A stretch of 30,724 bases of DNA from an uncultured Collinsella sp. (GTDB lineage Bacteria; Actinomycetota; Coriobacteriia; Coriobacteriales; Coriobacteriaceae): contig URBP01000015.1 of assembly GCA_900546105.1 (NCBI GenBank), positions 1 through 30,724 of the forward strand. Reading direction: 5' to 3'. Shown here piece after piece: positions 22,552-30,724 of the stretch; position 1 is the stretch's first letter; every line of letters starts with the position of its first letter. The notes beneath the pieces were generated by a model, which saw only the letters and a list, made by a program, of their open reading frames with translations, was not told where the DNA came from and made no database searches. The translations under genes were made by a program, and so were the position numbers.

Positions 22552-22917
22552 TTAGCCCTCGGCGATGCTGTCGAGGATGCTGCGCATGATGGACACCAGG
22601 ATGCTGCCCATAAAGGCCGATCCAAAGCTGGCGATGGAGATACCCGCGCCCAGCAGATTGACCGACAGGTAGCTGGCCAGCTCGAGCATAAAGCTGTTGA
22701 CCACAAGTTGAAAAATACCCAGCGTAATGATCGTGAGCGGCAGCGAGATGACCGTCAGGAACGGCTTGACGAGCGAATCGACGATGTTCAGGAACAGTCC
22801 CACGAAGGCGAAACAGACCCAGGCCTCGGCAAAACCGAAGGGCTGGATGCCGGGAACGAGGAACGTGGCGATCGCGATGGCGATCGAGGTAAAGAGCCAG
22901 TTAAGCATAAAGCGCAT
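22552..22917 (-). CDS. YvlD/phage-holin-4-family membrane protein
   Basis: This 121-residue protein has four predicted transmembrane segments and belongs to the YvlD family, listed in databases as 'phage holin family 4'. The family core is LFLNIVDSLVKPFLTVISLPLTIITLGIFQ (read in parts: SLVKPFL, SLPLTI, TLGIFQLVVNSFML). Its role is not established; in Bacillus, YvlD belongs to an envelope-stress operon. It is not evidence for a prophage. ATG 22917 has GAAAGGA 8 bases upstream. The open frame upstream of it is unsupported. Confidence 0.85.
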   Translation of the reverse strand: MRFMLNWLFTSIAIAIATFLVPGIQPFGFAEAWVCFAFVGLFLNIVDSLVKPFLTVISLPLTIITLGIFQLVVNSFMLELASYLSVNLLGAGISIASFGSAFMGSILVSIMRSILDSIAEG

Positions 22918-23239
22918 GGTGTGAATCCTTTCTTGCGCATGGCGTGGTGAGGGAGCGTAAGGGGCACATGCCTTTGCAACTTGGATGGGTGCGGGGCACG
23001 GTCCTGTTTGGGCGCCCATTGTCTCAGATATTCGTGGAGCTTGCGTGCGCATTCGGTTTCAAAACGGCGTTCGTCCTAGAAAACGCGCCGCTGGCAGAGA
23101 GTTTTGCCGCTTTAGTTTGGTGGTGTGCTAAACTGCTACGGGCAAAAGCCACAGGCGTTGCCCTATTGCATAGAACGGGCGAACGATGCCCGATGTCAGT
23201 ATCAACTTCGATGCCTTATGGCGGGTTTGGCGGTGATCG
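22918..23239. other. intergenic region between YvlD-type and YerC-type genes
   Basis: No gene is seen in these 322 bases. A possible plus-strand promoter is TTGCCG (23103-23108) with TAAACT about 19 bases further on, and a G-rich ribosome-binding region precedes 23240. No strong repeat or terminator was noticed. Confidence 0.4.
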
Positions 23240-23539
23240 ATGAATATCGAGAACATGTTTGACAAGCCTGATGTCAAGCAGCTGGTCCACGCATTTAGTC
23301 TTTTGGATGACGAGAAGGATATCCAGGCGTTTTTGACCGATATCTGCACGCCGCGCGAGATCTGCGATCTTTCGCAACGTCTGCAGGTTGCGCGTTATCT
23401 GGATGAGGGCGAGCCTTATGTTGAGGTTCAGGCCCGCACCGGCGCTTCGTCCACTACGGTGAGCCGCGTGTCCAAGGCACTCAACGGCGAGTACGGCGGC
23501 TATCGCAAGATCCTCATCAAGCTGGAGGATGGCGAGTAG
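23240..23539 (+). CDS. YerC/YecD-family TrpR-like DNA-binding protein
   Basis: This 99-residue protein resembles the YerC/YecD family, which shares the TrpR helix-turn-helix fold. The family blocks are visible: LTDICTPREICDLSQRLQVARYL, then the recognition region ARTGASSTTVSRVSKALN, then GEYGGYRKIL. Its target and ligand are unknown; the name does not imply control of tryptophan genes. The predicted start at 23240 has only a weak ribosome-binding site (GGCGGTGAT). It is followed at once by a terminator, so it is probably monocistronic. Confidence 0.88.
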   Translation: MNIENMFDKPDVKQLVHAFSLLDDEKDIQAFLTDICTPREICDLSQRLQVARYLDEGEPYVEVQARTGASSTTVSRVSKALNGEYGGYRKILIKLEDGE

Positions 23540-23565
23540 GCCAGCGACAAAAACGAATTGCGCAG

Positions 23566-23591
23566 AACCGTCCCTTCGGGGGCGGTTTTTT
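23566..23591 (+). terminator. rho-independent terminator of the YerC-type gene
   Basis: A nine-pair stem (23566-23574 with 23579-23587, one G-U pair) is closed by a TTCG tetraloop and followed by TTTTTT. It is a textbook terminator. Confidence 0.9.
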
Positions 23592-23695
23592 GATCCCTTG
23601 GGGACGGAGGAAATCTGTTGGCGTGGGGCAAATGTGTCCGCGCGGGCGGGTAGGATGGAAGCACTGATTATTGCGAACGGTTTGAGTGGAGGACC

Positions 23696-26600
23696 ATGCC
23701 TGTTCGAATCTATACCACCAACGCCGGCGCGGATTTGAGCGATGCCGAGGCGGCGCTGCTCGCCGACCTGGTTGCCCGCCACGGGCGTGCCGTTTTGCTG
23801 GCGCCTACGTTTGCCGAGCTCGATCTGTGCCGTCATGATGCGGCGGAAGTTGGGGTTTCACTGGGTATCGATTACAAGACCCCTTCGTCGTGGCTTCGCT
23901 CGCTTTGGGAGCTTTTGGGCGACGGGCGCAGCTTTGTGGATAACCTTCAGCGCCAGATGCTGTTCTCGGACATGATCGACCGCTGCGACGACGCTGCTCT
24001 GCAGCCGCTCTCGCGCAGCCAAGGCACGGTACGCATGCTTTCGCGTATGGCCCGCGATGTGTTGCCTGGCGTGGCGGGGACGGGCGACGAACGCTGCCGC
24101 GATGCCGCCGCTCAGCCCGAGCCCAAAAGCGACGCTGAGGCTCGCGTGTTCGAGCTTTTGCGTGCCTACGCGGGCGGTTTGGACCGTCGAGATATGGTCG
24201 AGCCCTGCGAGGCGGCCGACATTATGGCCGGTGCCCTGGCCGATAGCCTGCCGGCGTGCGCCCGCGCCGTATGCGTGCGCGGTATCACGTCGTTTACGCA
24301 CGGTCTGCTCGAGCTGCTGTCTGCCGTGGCGAACAATGGGGGAGAGGTCGTCGTGCTGCTTGCCCGCGAGCAGGCGGCGATGCGCGAGGAGCTTGCCACG
24401 GCCTTTGATGTCCGTGGCGTGCTGTTTGAGGTCACGTCGCTGGGGGAGGGTGTCGGCGCGTCTGATGCCGCTTGCGGGACCGCCGCTCATGCTGCCTTTA
24501 TTGAGGTCGCCGGGCCCCATGCCCGTGCTCATGTCTATGCGGATGCCATCGATAAGTTGGTGAAAGTGCACAAGGAGTCCAAGGCCGATAAAGCTACTGC
24601 AACGCCCGCCGACCCCGTGCGCGTGCTCGTTGTTTCTGCCCGGGCACCCCAGCTGTTCGGTGAGCTCGCCTCTCGTCTGGCGGCTCGTCATATCGCCGCC
24701 GAGACGACTGAGTTCACGGCGTTTTCCCAGTCCATTGCAGGCAGGCAGTTTACGGCGCTCGCCAACCTGATCGAGCGTATGAAAGCCGCCGATGAGGGCA
24801 TGGCGTCAAAGACCGAGTGGTGGCCCGCGCCGGAGCTTACCGACTGGATCTACAGTCCGCTTTCGGGCGCTGATGCCGTCAATGCCCGTACCTTCGATAA
24901 GAATATGCGTCTCTCGCGCAGCAAGACTACCGCGGGCGTTAAGAGCCTGCTGCAGAGCGTTCAGGGCCAGGTGAGGGGCGCGCGCAAGGCGGCGAGCGAC
25001 GAAAACTGGTTTAAGAATGTGCCGTGTGTGGTCTCGGACGTGTTTCAGGCGCTGTGGCGTGACAAGCCCGTGACGGCGCTCAAGGCCATGCTTGCCGTTG
25101 CCGAGGCGTTGCCCGATCGCTCGCTGGGCAGCTTGGATGGCCAAGCCCGTCGCCAGGCGGAGGTGGCCCTGCTGCGCCATGTCATCGACATCCTTATGAA
25201 TGGCGCCCGCGCGCTCGACGTGTCGCAGGCCGCGACCGTGCCCATGCTCGATGGCGTTCGCACCAAGGTGGACAAGCGTAGCACCGCCTACGATTACGAG
25301 ACCTACGAGGTTGACCGCGCACCGCGTGCCCAGGTTCGCTTTGCTTCGCTTGCCGATGCGGCGGTTCTGCGCCCCGGCAGCTACGATGCCGTGCTGTTTG
25401 CCGATGTCGACCTGGACAGCTATCCGCTTTCGCACGAAGAGGGCCCGCTGGCCACGCTGACGGCCGGGCTGCGCCGCGACGGCGTGTCTTTGGAGCCCGC
25501 CGCCCTGCTGCGCGTGCGCTTTGGCCGTGCAATGCAGGCGGCACGCGGCCCGGTTGCGCTTGCCCGCGTGACGCACGATCGCCAAGCGCGCGAGTGCTAC
25601 CCGGCTGCCGTGTGGACCGAGTTGCGGGCGCATGCCGAGGCCGCTGAAGCTGCTAAGGCCGCAGACGCCGACAAGACGGCTGACGACGCTAAGGCCACTG
25701 ACGACGACAAGGCCGCTGGCGCCGACAAGGTGATGTGCGTGGGTGAGGGCGATATTGTAAGGGACTTCGATCCCGCGGCAGGCGAAGGTCTCAAGTGCGA
25801 GCGCGTGACCTGTGAAGCCCCTCAGCATCTGAGCGCCGAGGCCGTTCCATATCTGGTCCTGCGCCGTCGCGATGGCGAGGGCGAGGATGCACCGCTGGTA
25901 CCGCGCCTGACGTCTGCCTCGCAGATCGAGGCCTATTCGACTTGTCCGCTATGCTGGTTCGTCTCGTACCGCGTGAAGCCCCAGTCCATCGACGCGGGCT
26001 TTGGCAATATGGAGAAGGGCAACTTTGTCCACGACGTGCTGGAGCACCTGCACGCCCGTCTGCCCCAAGAGGGCATGGAGCGCGTGACGCCCATGAATCT
26101 GCCGCGTGCACAGGAGCTGCTACACGAGGTCTTTGACGAGACCCTGGCCGAGCACGCCGGCAAGCGCGGTACCGAGGGCCCGCTGGTGCCGCTCTCCCCG
26201 GTGGAGGAGCGCCAGGTGGCCGAGATTTTGCCCCAGCTGGAGGGCGTGCTTGCCTACGAGTCCGAGGCGCTTGGCCCCTTTGTCCCGCGCTACCTTGAGT
26301 TCGCCTTTAATGAGCTTAAGGTCGAGTATGCCGGTTGGCCGCTTGGCGGGCGCATCGACCGCGTGGACGTGGACGCCGAGAATCGTGCCGTGGTGATCGA
26401 CTACAAGCATCGCACGGGCGTTGAGGAGTTTAAGCTCGCCGACCCTACGGTGCGCGACGAGGAATCGGACGCAGCGCCCATCGACGATCCGCGCTGGTTG
26501 CCGCCACATACCCAAACGCTCATCTACGCCCAGGCCATGCGCCGGGCGCTGGATTTGGACACCCGCGCGGCGCTCTACTTTTCGACCAAGGGCGGCAAGC

Positions 26601-26866
26601 CGGCGTTGCGCGGTGCCGCGAGCGCCGAGCTGCTCGAGGAAGAGCGCGGCGACGGTCGCATCCCGGGCCTTAAGAAGGGCTTTCCGGGCGAGGGTGGCAG
26701 CATGGACTTCGACGCCCTGCTCGATCGCGTGGAGGCCGGCATCGCCGAGCGCCTGCGCGAGCTCGAGGCGGGCAACGTTGCCGCCGTCGACCCGACGTCG
26801 GTTCAGGCCGCGCATGCGCGCTGCTCGTATAACCACGAAGGAACGTTTGTAAGGAGGGACGTGTAG
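23696..26866 (+). CDS. addB: AddB-like helicase-nuclease subunit
   Basis: This 1056-residue protein is the probable AddB partner of the AddA helicase-nuclease, which resects double-strand DNA ends for recombination. The N-terminal part resembles an inactive UvrD-like helicase fold; no GxxGxGK[ST] Walker A is seen, the corresponding stretch reading AVLLAPTFAEL. The C-terminal PD-(D/E)XK nuclease is intact: YSTCPLCWF, NFVHDVLE, GGRIDRVDVD and VIDYKHRTG. The iron-sulfur 'staple' of AddB normally uses four cysteines; here the N-terminal CPLC is present but the C-terminal part has only one (HARCSYNHEG). An Ala/Asp/Lys-rich low-complexity insert lies at about 647-683. GGAGG precedes ATG 23696 closely. 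The addA gene begins 3 bases after its stop. Confidence 0.85.
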   Translation: MPVRIYTTNAGADLSDAEAALLADLVARHGRAVLLAPTFAELDLCRHDAAEVGVSLGIDYKTPSSWLRSLWELLGDGRSFVDNLQRQMLFSDMIDRCDDAALQPLSRSQGTVRMLSRMARDVLPGVAGTGDERCRDAAAQPEPKSDAEARVFELLRAYAGGLDRRDMVEPCEAADIMAGALADSLPACARAVCVRGITSFTHGLLELLSAVANNGGEVVVLLAREQAAMREELATAFDVRGVLFEVTSLGEGVGASDAACGTAAHAAFIEVAGPHARAHVYADAIDKLVKVHKESKADKATATPADPVRVLVVSARAPQLFGELASRLAARHIAAETTEFTAFSQSIAGRQFTALANLIERMKAADEGMASKTEWWPAPELTDWIYSPLSGADAVNARTFDKNMRLSRSKTTAGVKSLLQSVQGQVRGARKAASDENWFKNVPCVVSDVFQALWRDKPVTALKAMLAVAEALPDRSLGSLDGQARRQAEVALLRHVIDILMNGARALDVSQAATVPMLDGVRTKVDKRSTAYDYETYEVDRAPRAQVRFASLADAAVLRPGSYDAVLFADVDLDSYPLSHEEGPLATLTAGLRRDGVSLEPAALLRVRFGRAMQAARGPVALARVTHDRQARECYPAAVWTELRAHAEAAEAAKAADADKTADDAKATDDDKAAGADKVMCVGEGDIVRDFDPAAGEGLKCERVTCEAPQHLSAEAVPYLVLRRRDGEGEDAPLVPRLTSASQIEAYSTCPLCWFVSYRVKPQSIDAGFGNMEKGNFVHDVLEHLHARLPQEGMERVTPMNLPRAQELLHEVFDETLAEHAGKRGTEGPLVPLSPVEERQVAEILPQLEGVLAYESEALGPFVPRYLEFAFNELKVEYAGWPLGGRIDRVDVDAENRAVVIDYKHRTGVEEFKLADPTVRDEESDAAPIDDPRWLPPHTQTLIYAQAMRRALDLDTRAALYFSTKGGKPALRGAASAELLEEERGDGRIPGLKKGFPGEGGSMDFDALLDRVEAGIAERLRELEAGNVAAVDPTSVQAAHARCSYNHEGTFVRRDV

Positions 26867-26869
26867 ACC

Positions 26870-29800
26870 ATGGATCTTTCGACCTTGATGCCGCAACAGC
26901 TGCAGATCGTCAAGACGCTCGACCGTCCGCTGTTTGTCTCGGCGGGCGCCGGTTCGGGCAAGACCTTTACCCTCACGCGTCGCATCGTCTACGCGCTCTC
27001 GCCCGAATCCGGTCCGTTCGTTGAGCATCTGGACCAGGTGCTCGCCATCACCTTTACCAAAGATGCCGCGGCCGAGATTCGCGACCGCGTGCGCCGTGCG
27101 CTTATCGACGAGGGCATGGACGAGGAAGCACTGACCGTCGACGACGCGTGGATCTCGACCATTCACGGCATGTGCTCGCGTATCCTGCGCGCACACGCGT
27201 TGGAGCTGGGCATCGATCCCGAGTTCACGGTGCTCACCGATACCGACGAGCTCATGGATCAGGCTGTTGAGCATGTGTTGGGTCGCGCGACGGCGCCCGA
27301 TGCCGCCCCCGAGCTCGCGGCATCGCTCAAGGCCCTCTACGCCTGGTATCCCATGGCGGGCGAGGGCGGTCCCTTTGGCGCCGGCACGACCGTCAAAGGC
27401 CTGGTGCGCGATCTGTTGGAGCTATCGAGCCAGCTGCCGGGCGGCATGGACGATGTACACGTGGCACGCGGCCAGGCCGACACCTCGGCGCTGGCCGATG
27501 CCTATCGCGCGGCGTTGGGCGCGAGCAAGGCCGCGACCGAGAAGGCACAGACGGCGCTCGATGCCATCGACGCGTTCGAGGCGAGCGGCAAGACCATGGT
27601 CGATGCGGCGCGACTCATGATGTCGTGTACCATGCCGCGCGCGAGCAAGGCATTCCCTAAGGAGCAGATTGAGCTGCTCAAGGCCGAGGCCGCCGATGCG
27701 TTTATCAATATCGTGCTTGCCTGCGGTGGTCCGGCGCTCGATGCGCTGGTGGGCCTGGCCCGTTCCGTGGAGGCAGAGTATCGCGCGCTGAAGGCCGGCC
27801 AGTCCGCCCTCGACAACAACGACCTGCTGCGCATGGCCTATGAGGCGCTGCGCGACTACCCGGCTATTCGAGCGGCCTATGAAGGCCGCTTTAAGATGGT
27901 CATGATCGATGAGTTTCAGGATACCGACCAGATGCAGGTCGATTTGATTCGCTATCTGACGGGTGCGGGGGAGCGCGCGCTGTGCACCGTGGGCGATGCG
28001 CAGCAGTCCATCTATCGCTTTCGTGGGGCAGAGGTCGAGGTGTTCCGTCGCCAGGAGCGCAAGGTGGGCTCCTCTGCTGCGCCCGAGACCTCCGTCGCAT
28101 CCGATGCCCCTGCCGGCGAGCTCGTCAAGCTCGTGCGCAACTTCCGCAGCCACGACGAGGTGCTGCGCTATGTGGCACGCGTCTTTGACGGCGATACCGG
28201 TGGTTTGATGCAGGGGTTCTTGGATCTTGAGCCGAGTGACGATCGCGAGGACAAGCTCAAGGCAAAGGCTTCGCGCCGCCAGGCGCTGCTCGTTGCCGGC
28301 GGCAGCACCCAGGAGCGAACGCAGGCGAAAGCTCGTGCGATTGCGGAGCGGTTCCAAGCGCTCGTTAAAGCGGGCCAGCCCCAGGGCGGCATAGTGCTGC
28401 TACTGGGCCGCATGACCAACGCCGACGTCTACGCCCAGGCCTTCCGCGACCAGGGGCTCGACTGCGTGATCGCAGGCGGTTCGGTCTTTGCCCAGGCTGC
28501 CGAGGTCCAAACGGTGCGTGCCCTGGTGTGCACGCTTGCTAACCCGGCCGATACGGCGCAGGGCCTTATGCCGCTGCTGGCCTCACCGATGTTTGCGCTC
28601 GGCGCTCAGGAATTCCTGGCGCTGGCGACCAAGCTGGACGAGCAGACGGGGGAGACGTCGCGCCGCAACATCGATGCGGGCATCATGAGCGATTCCGATG
28701 TGCCCGGCTTGCAGGGCTTGCCACTGGTGACGCGCGCCCGCGAGGTGCTGCGCTATGCGCTGCGCCGCGTGGGACGTGATTCGTTCGCCAACATCGCGCG
28801 CGACGTGGTCAATGCTTCCGGCTGGTTCGTGCGTCTGGCGAAGCGCGGCCCCGAGGGCAAGGCCATTGCCGCCAACGTGCTCAAGGCGCTCGACGCCGTG
28901 GCCGAGGCGGAGGCCGAGTTTGGCAACTCGCCGCGTTCCATCGCGCTGGCCTTCGACCGCTTTTTGGCGGGCAAGGAAGCCCCGGGTGCCCTCAACGAGG
29001 AGGGCGACGGCGCGGTACGCATCATGACGGTGCACGCCTCCAAGGGTCTGGAATATCCGGTCGTGGCGGTCGCCGAGTGTTTTGGCGTGCGCAAATCGTC
29101 CGGTGCGGCACAGATGGGTCGCGTCGACGGCGGGGCGCAGGTCGTGGCGCTGCCGGCACGCTTCGACGGCGTTAAGCTCGCCGACGGAACCTTTGTGAAG
29201 GGCGACGACGTCAAAAAGCAGTTTGAGCATGCGTTTAAGGGCAAGGGCACATCGCTGTGGCTGCCGCCGGAGCTCATGGAGGATGTCTGCGCGACAGGTT
29301 CTCCCGCCGAGGCATTCGTTCGCCTGCGCAACGATGACCTGCGGCTCTCGCTCGAGGAGCGGGCCCGCTTGCTCTACGTTGCCATGACGCGTGCGCGCGA
29401 GCTGGTGATCTTGGCGATGGATGCCGGCGTGAGCCGTGGCAAGGTGTGTGCGCCGACCTTCGACGTTGAGACCGATCTGACCTACGACGTGCTGCGCCGT
29501 ATTTTGCCGACCGACGCTCTGGACATGCCGCAGCTCGATGTCGACCGCCTGGTGTTCGACAACTCCCAGCCGGGCGACTACGAGCTCATTTCGCTCGCGG
29601 ACTTTTCCTTTGGCGAGCAGGCGTTTGAGGCCAACGCTTCGCTGGATGCCGAGGGCAGGCTTGTCCGCGGCGATGCGGAGGCGGAGGGTGCCGGTGCAGA
29701 TGCCCGCGCCGCCGTTCCCGGTCCTGCCGACCCCGAGCCCGATTCGTTTGAGCTTGTGTATCCCCAGGCGGTGGGCGTGCGCATGGGCACCTGTCCGTAT

Positions 29801-30502
29801 CCGGAGCGCGATTCGTACAGCTACTCGTCAATTGCCGCGGCACTGCATGCCGAGTCCGAGGACCGTGCCGCCGAGGCACACGTGCCCATGGACGAGGCCG
29901 GCGATGATGCGGAGTCGGATGGTTCCGAGATGACGGATGCAGACGTGACCGCCGTTGAGCCCGCCGGCAACCCCATGGCGCTGGGCTCGGCGTTCCATGC
30001 TGCCTGCCAGTGGCTGATCGAGATGGGTGCCGACGCGTTGCCCGCTGAGCGCGCCGATGCGCTGGCACGCTTGTGGCGCCTGACGCCGGAGCAGCGCGAA
30101 CGCTTCGACGTTGCCCTGGACCGCTGGCTCAAGTCGGCTGTTCGTGCCGACCTGCTCGCGTGGCCGTGCGTTCGCGCCGAGGTGCCGTTCTTTTCGCTGG
30201 GCTGTGAGGACGAGGACATCGCCCGCTACGGTGCATATGCCGAGGGCGCCATCGATGCTTTGGCAACCGACCCGGCCGATCCGTCGCGCGCGCTGGTCAT
30301 CGACTACAAGACGGGCGGCACGCCGGACGAGACGCCGGAACAGCTGCAGGAGAAGCACGTCTTGCAGGCACGTGTCTATTCGGACGTGTTGCACAAGGCG
30401 GGCTTTGAGGCCGTGACCGTTAAGTTCGTCCGCGTGGAACAGCTGGATCCAACCATCTTCGTCGAACCCGCCGAACCTCAAGTAGTCACCTACAGCCTCT
30501 AG
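26870..30502 (+). CDS. addA: AddA ATP-dependent helicase-nuclease
   Basis: This 1210-residue UvrD-type helicase with a C-terminal nuclease is the motor of AddAB. All helicase motifs are present: Walker A AGAGSGKT (25-32), Ia ITFTKDAAAEIRDR, Ic STIHGMCSRILR, II VMIDEFQDTDQ (about 343), III GDAQQSIYRFRGAE, IV LVRNFRS, V MTVHASKGLEYPVV and VI LYVAMTRARE. The nuclease motif is VIDYKTGG (about 1144), and YGAYAEGAIDAL just before it supplies an acidic residue. The length is close to Bacillus AddA (about 1230). The AAGGAGG ribosome-binding site (26851-26857) lies inside the end of addB, so translation is coupled. An acidic, variable region (about 930-1035) precedes the nuclease. Confidence 0.95.
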   Translation: MDLSTLMPQQLQIVKTLDRPLFVSAGAGSGKTFTLTRRIVYALSPESGPFVEHLDQVLAITFTKDAAAEIRDRVRRALIDEGMDEEALTVDDAWISTIHGMCSRILRAHALELGIDPEFTVLTDTDELMDQAVEHVLGRATAPDAAPELAASLKALYAWYPMAGEGGPFGAGTTVKGLVRDLLELSSQLPGGMDDVHVARGQADTSALADAYRAALGASKAATEKAQTALDAIDAFEASGKTMVDAARLMMSCTMPRASKAFPKEQIELLKAEAADAFINIVLACGGPALDALVGLARSVEAEYRALKAGQSALDNNDLLRMAYEALRDYPAIRAAYEGRFKMVMIDEFQDTDQMQVDLIRYLTGAGERALCTVGDAQQSIYRFRGAEVEVFRRQERKVGSSAAPETSVASDAPAGELVKLVRNFRSHDEVLRYVARVFDGDTGGLMQGFLDLEPSDDREDKLKAKASRRQALLVAGGSTQERTQAKARAIAERFQALVKAGQPQGGIVLLLGRMTNADVYAQAFRDQGLDCVIAGGSVFAQAAEVQTVRALVCTLANPADTAQGLMPLLASPMFALGAQEFLALATKLDEQTGETSRRNIDAGIMSDSDVPGLQGLPLVTRAREVLRYALRRVGRDSFANIARDVVNASGWFVRLAKRGPEGKAIAANVLKALDAVAEAEAEFGNSPRSIALAFDRFLAGKEAPGALNEEGDGAVRIMTVHASKGLEYPVVAVAECFGVRKSSGAAQMGRVDGGAQVVALPARFDGVKLADGTFVKGDDVKKQFEHAFKGKGTSLWLPPELMEDVCATGSPAEAFVRLRNDDLRLSLEERARLLYVAMTRARELVILAMDAGVSRGKVCAPTFDVETDLTYDVLRRILPTDALDMPQLDVDRLVFDNSQPGDYELISLADFSFGEQAFEANASLDAEGRLVRGDAEAEGAGADARAAVPGPADPEPDSFELVYPQAVGVRMGTCPYPERDSYSYSSIAAALHAESEDRAAEAHVPMDEAGDDAESDGSEMTDADVTAVEPAGNPMALGSAFHAACQWLIEMGADALPAERADALARLWRLTPEQRERFDVALDRWLKSAVRADLLAWPCVRAEVPFFSLGCEDEDIARYGAYAEGAIDALATDPADPSRALVIDYKTGGTPDETPEQLQEKHVLQARVYSDVLHKAGFEAVTVKFVRVEQLDPTIFVEPAEPQVVTYSL

Positions 30503-30514
30503 CCCTCAGATAAC

Positions 30515-30577
30515 TTGCGGTGGAATACGGACTGTTTTGGCCAAAAAAGCCGCCAAACAGTCCGCATTTCACCGCAA
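30515..30577. repeat. long palindromic repeat, copy 2
   Basis: The arms 30515-30537 and 30555-30577 pair over 23 positions with one G-U pair and one mismatch. The sequence closely matches the palindrome at 19413-19475, both arms included; the loops differ. It lies 12 bases after the addA stop and may help end the addBA transcript, but has no T tract. Confidence 0.85.
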
Positions 30578-30632
30578 CTCAATAGGAGCCGTGTTGGTTT
30601 GGCTAGGTTCGGGCGCTGTCCGTGCCGTGGGG

Positions 30633-30638
30633 TAAAAT
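30633..30638 (+). promoter_or_regulatory. -10 element (TAAAAT) of dnaE
   Basis: TAAAATCG lies 45 bases before the dnaE start, like the copy before the M42 gene. A poor -35 (TTCGGG, 30608-30613) is 19 bases upstream. Confidence 0.4.
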
Positions 30639-30677
30639 CGTTCAGTCAGAACACGAACCCGCATCGGAGCTCATCAC

Positions 30678-30724
30678 ATGGCATTCGTCCATCTGCACAA
30701 CCACACCGTTTTCTCCATGCTCGA
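30678..30724 (+). CDS. dnaE: DNA polymerase III alpha subunit, 5' end only
   Basis: Only 15 full codons are in the window. They read MAFVHLHNHTVFSML, the opening of a PHP domain as found at the N-terminus of replicative DnaE (family pattern HLHxHTxxSxLD). The start has GGAGCTC about 8 bases upstream and a -10 at 30633. The gene continues past the window end, so a different PHP-domain protein cannot be ruled out. Confidence 0.8.
   Translation, partial: MAFVHLHNHTVFSML

Noticed and set aside
22552..22917. Holin gene as evidence of a prophage
   Set aside because: The family name is historical. The protein is a chromosomal YvlD-type membrane protein and no other phage gene is nearby.

Overview
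The window looks like chromosomal DNA from a high-GC, anaerobic gut-type actinobacterium, most likely Collinsella or a close relative in the Coriobacteriia. That assignment is inference. It rests on G/C-rich codon use in a strict-anaerobe gene set: [FeFe]-hydrogenase, PTS with LicT, FucO, M42 peptidase and AddAB. No rRNA, tRNA, CRISPR array, transposase or integrase was recognised.

Layout. (1) 1-4750: an alpha-glucoside PTS operon. It has a promoter, a leader with a candidate LicT antiterminator/terminator switch, a glucose-type EIIA, a LicT-family antiterminator, an EIICB permease and a GH4 6-phospho-alpha-glucosidase, and ends in a strong terminator. (2) 4751-11002: a redox operon. A NuoF-C-terminal/GltD-like flavoprotein overlaps an [FeFe]-hydrogenase catalytic subunit, followed closely by a lipoprotein substrate-binding protein and a permease-ATPase fusion whose N-terminus is frameshifted. 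(3) 11003-15580: a lone RelB/DinJ-type antitoxin ending inside a palindromic repeat, a CPBP membrane protease and a YgiQ radical-SAM protein that converge on overlapping stop codons, and a YoaK-type membrane protein. (4) 15586-16537: an AT-rich stretch with one orphan minus-strand gene. (5) 16538-19357: fucO and an M42 aminopeptidase, separated by about 600 bases containing inverted repeats. (6) 19505-22407: mnmA and cysK on the minus strand, and a divergent Rrf2-family regulator that is probably sulfur or Fe-S related. (7) 22552-23539: a YvlD-type membrane protein and a YerC/TrpR-like regulator. (8) 23696-30502: a two-gene addB-addA recombination nuclease operon. (9) 30678-end: the first codons of dnaE.

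How the genes work together. The first operon would import and phosphorylate a maltose-like alpha-glucoside, hydrolyse the 6-phosphate form, and adjust its own expression through LicT. The hydrogenase pair would exchange electrons between NAD(P)H and protons; the substrate of the attached importer is unknown. AddAB would process double-strand DNA ends. The cysK/Rrf2 pair suggests cysteine- or Fe-S-responsive control of sulfur assimilation, next to the tRNA thiolase MnmA.

The least explained items are the frameshifted importer, the dispersed long palindromes (two related copies at 19413 and 30515, with a possible relic at 4790), the structured 17872-18103 interval with inverted ends, the lone antitoxin ending inside a palindrome, and the imperfect palindrome before the hydrogenase operon.
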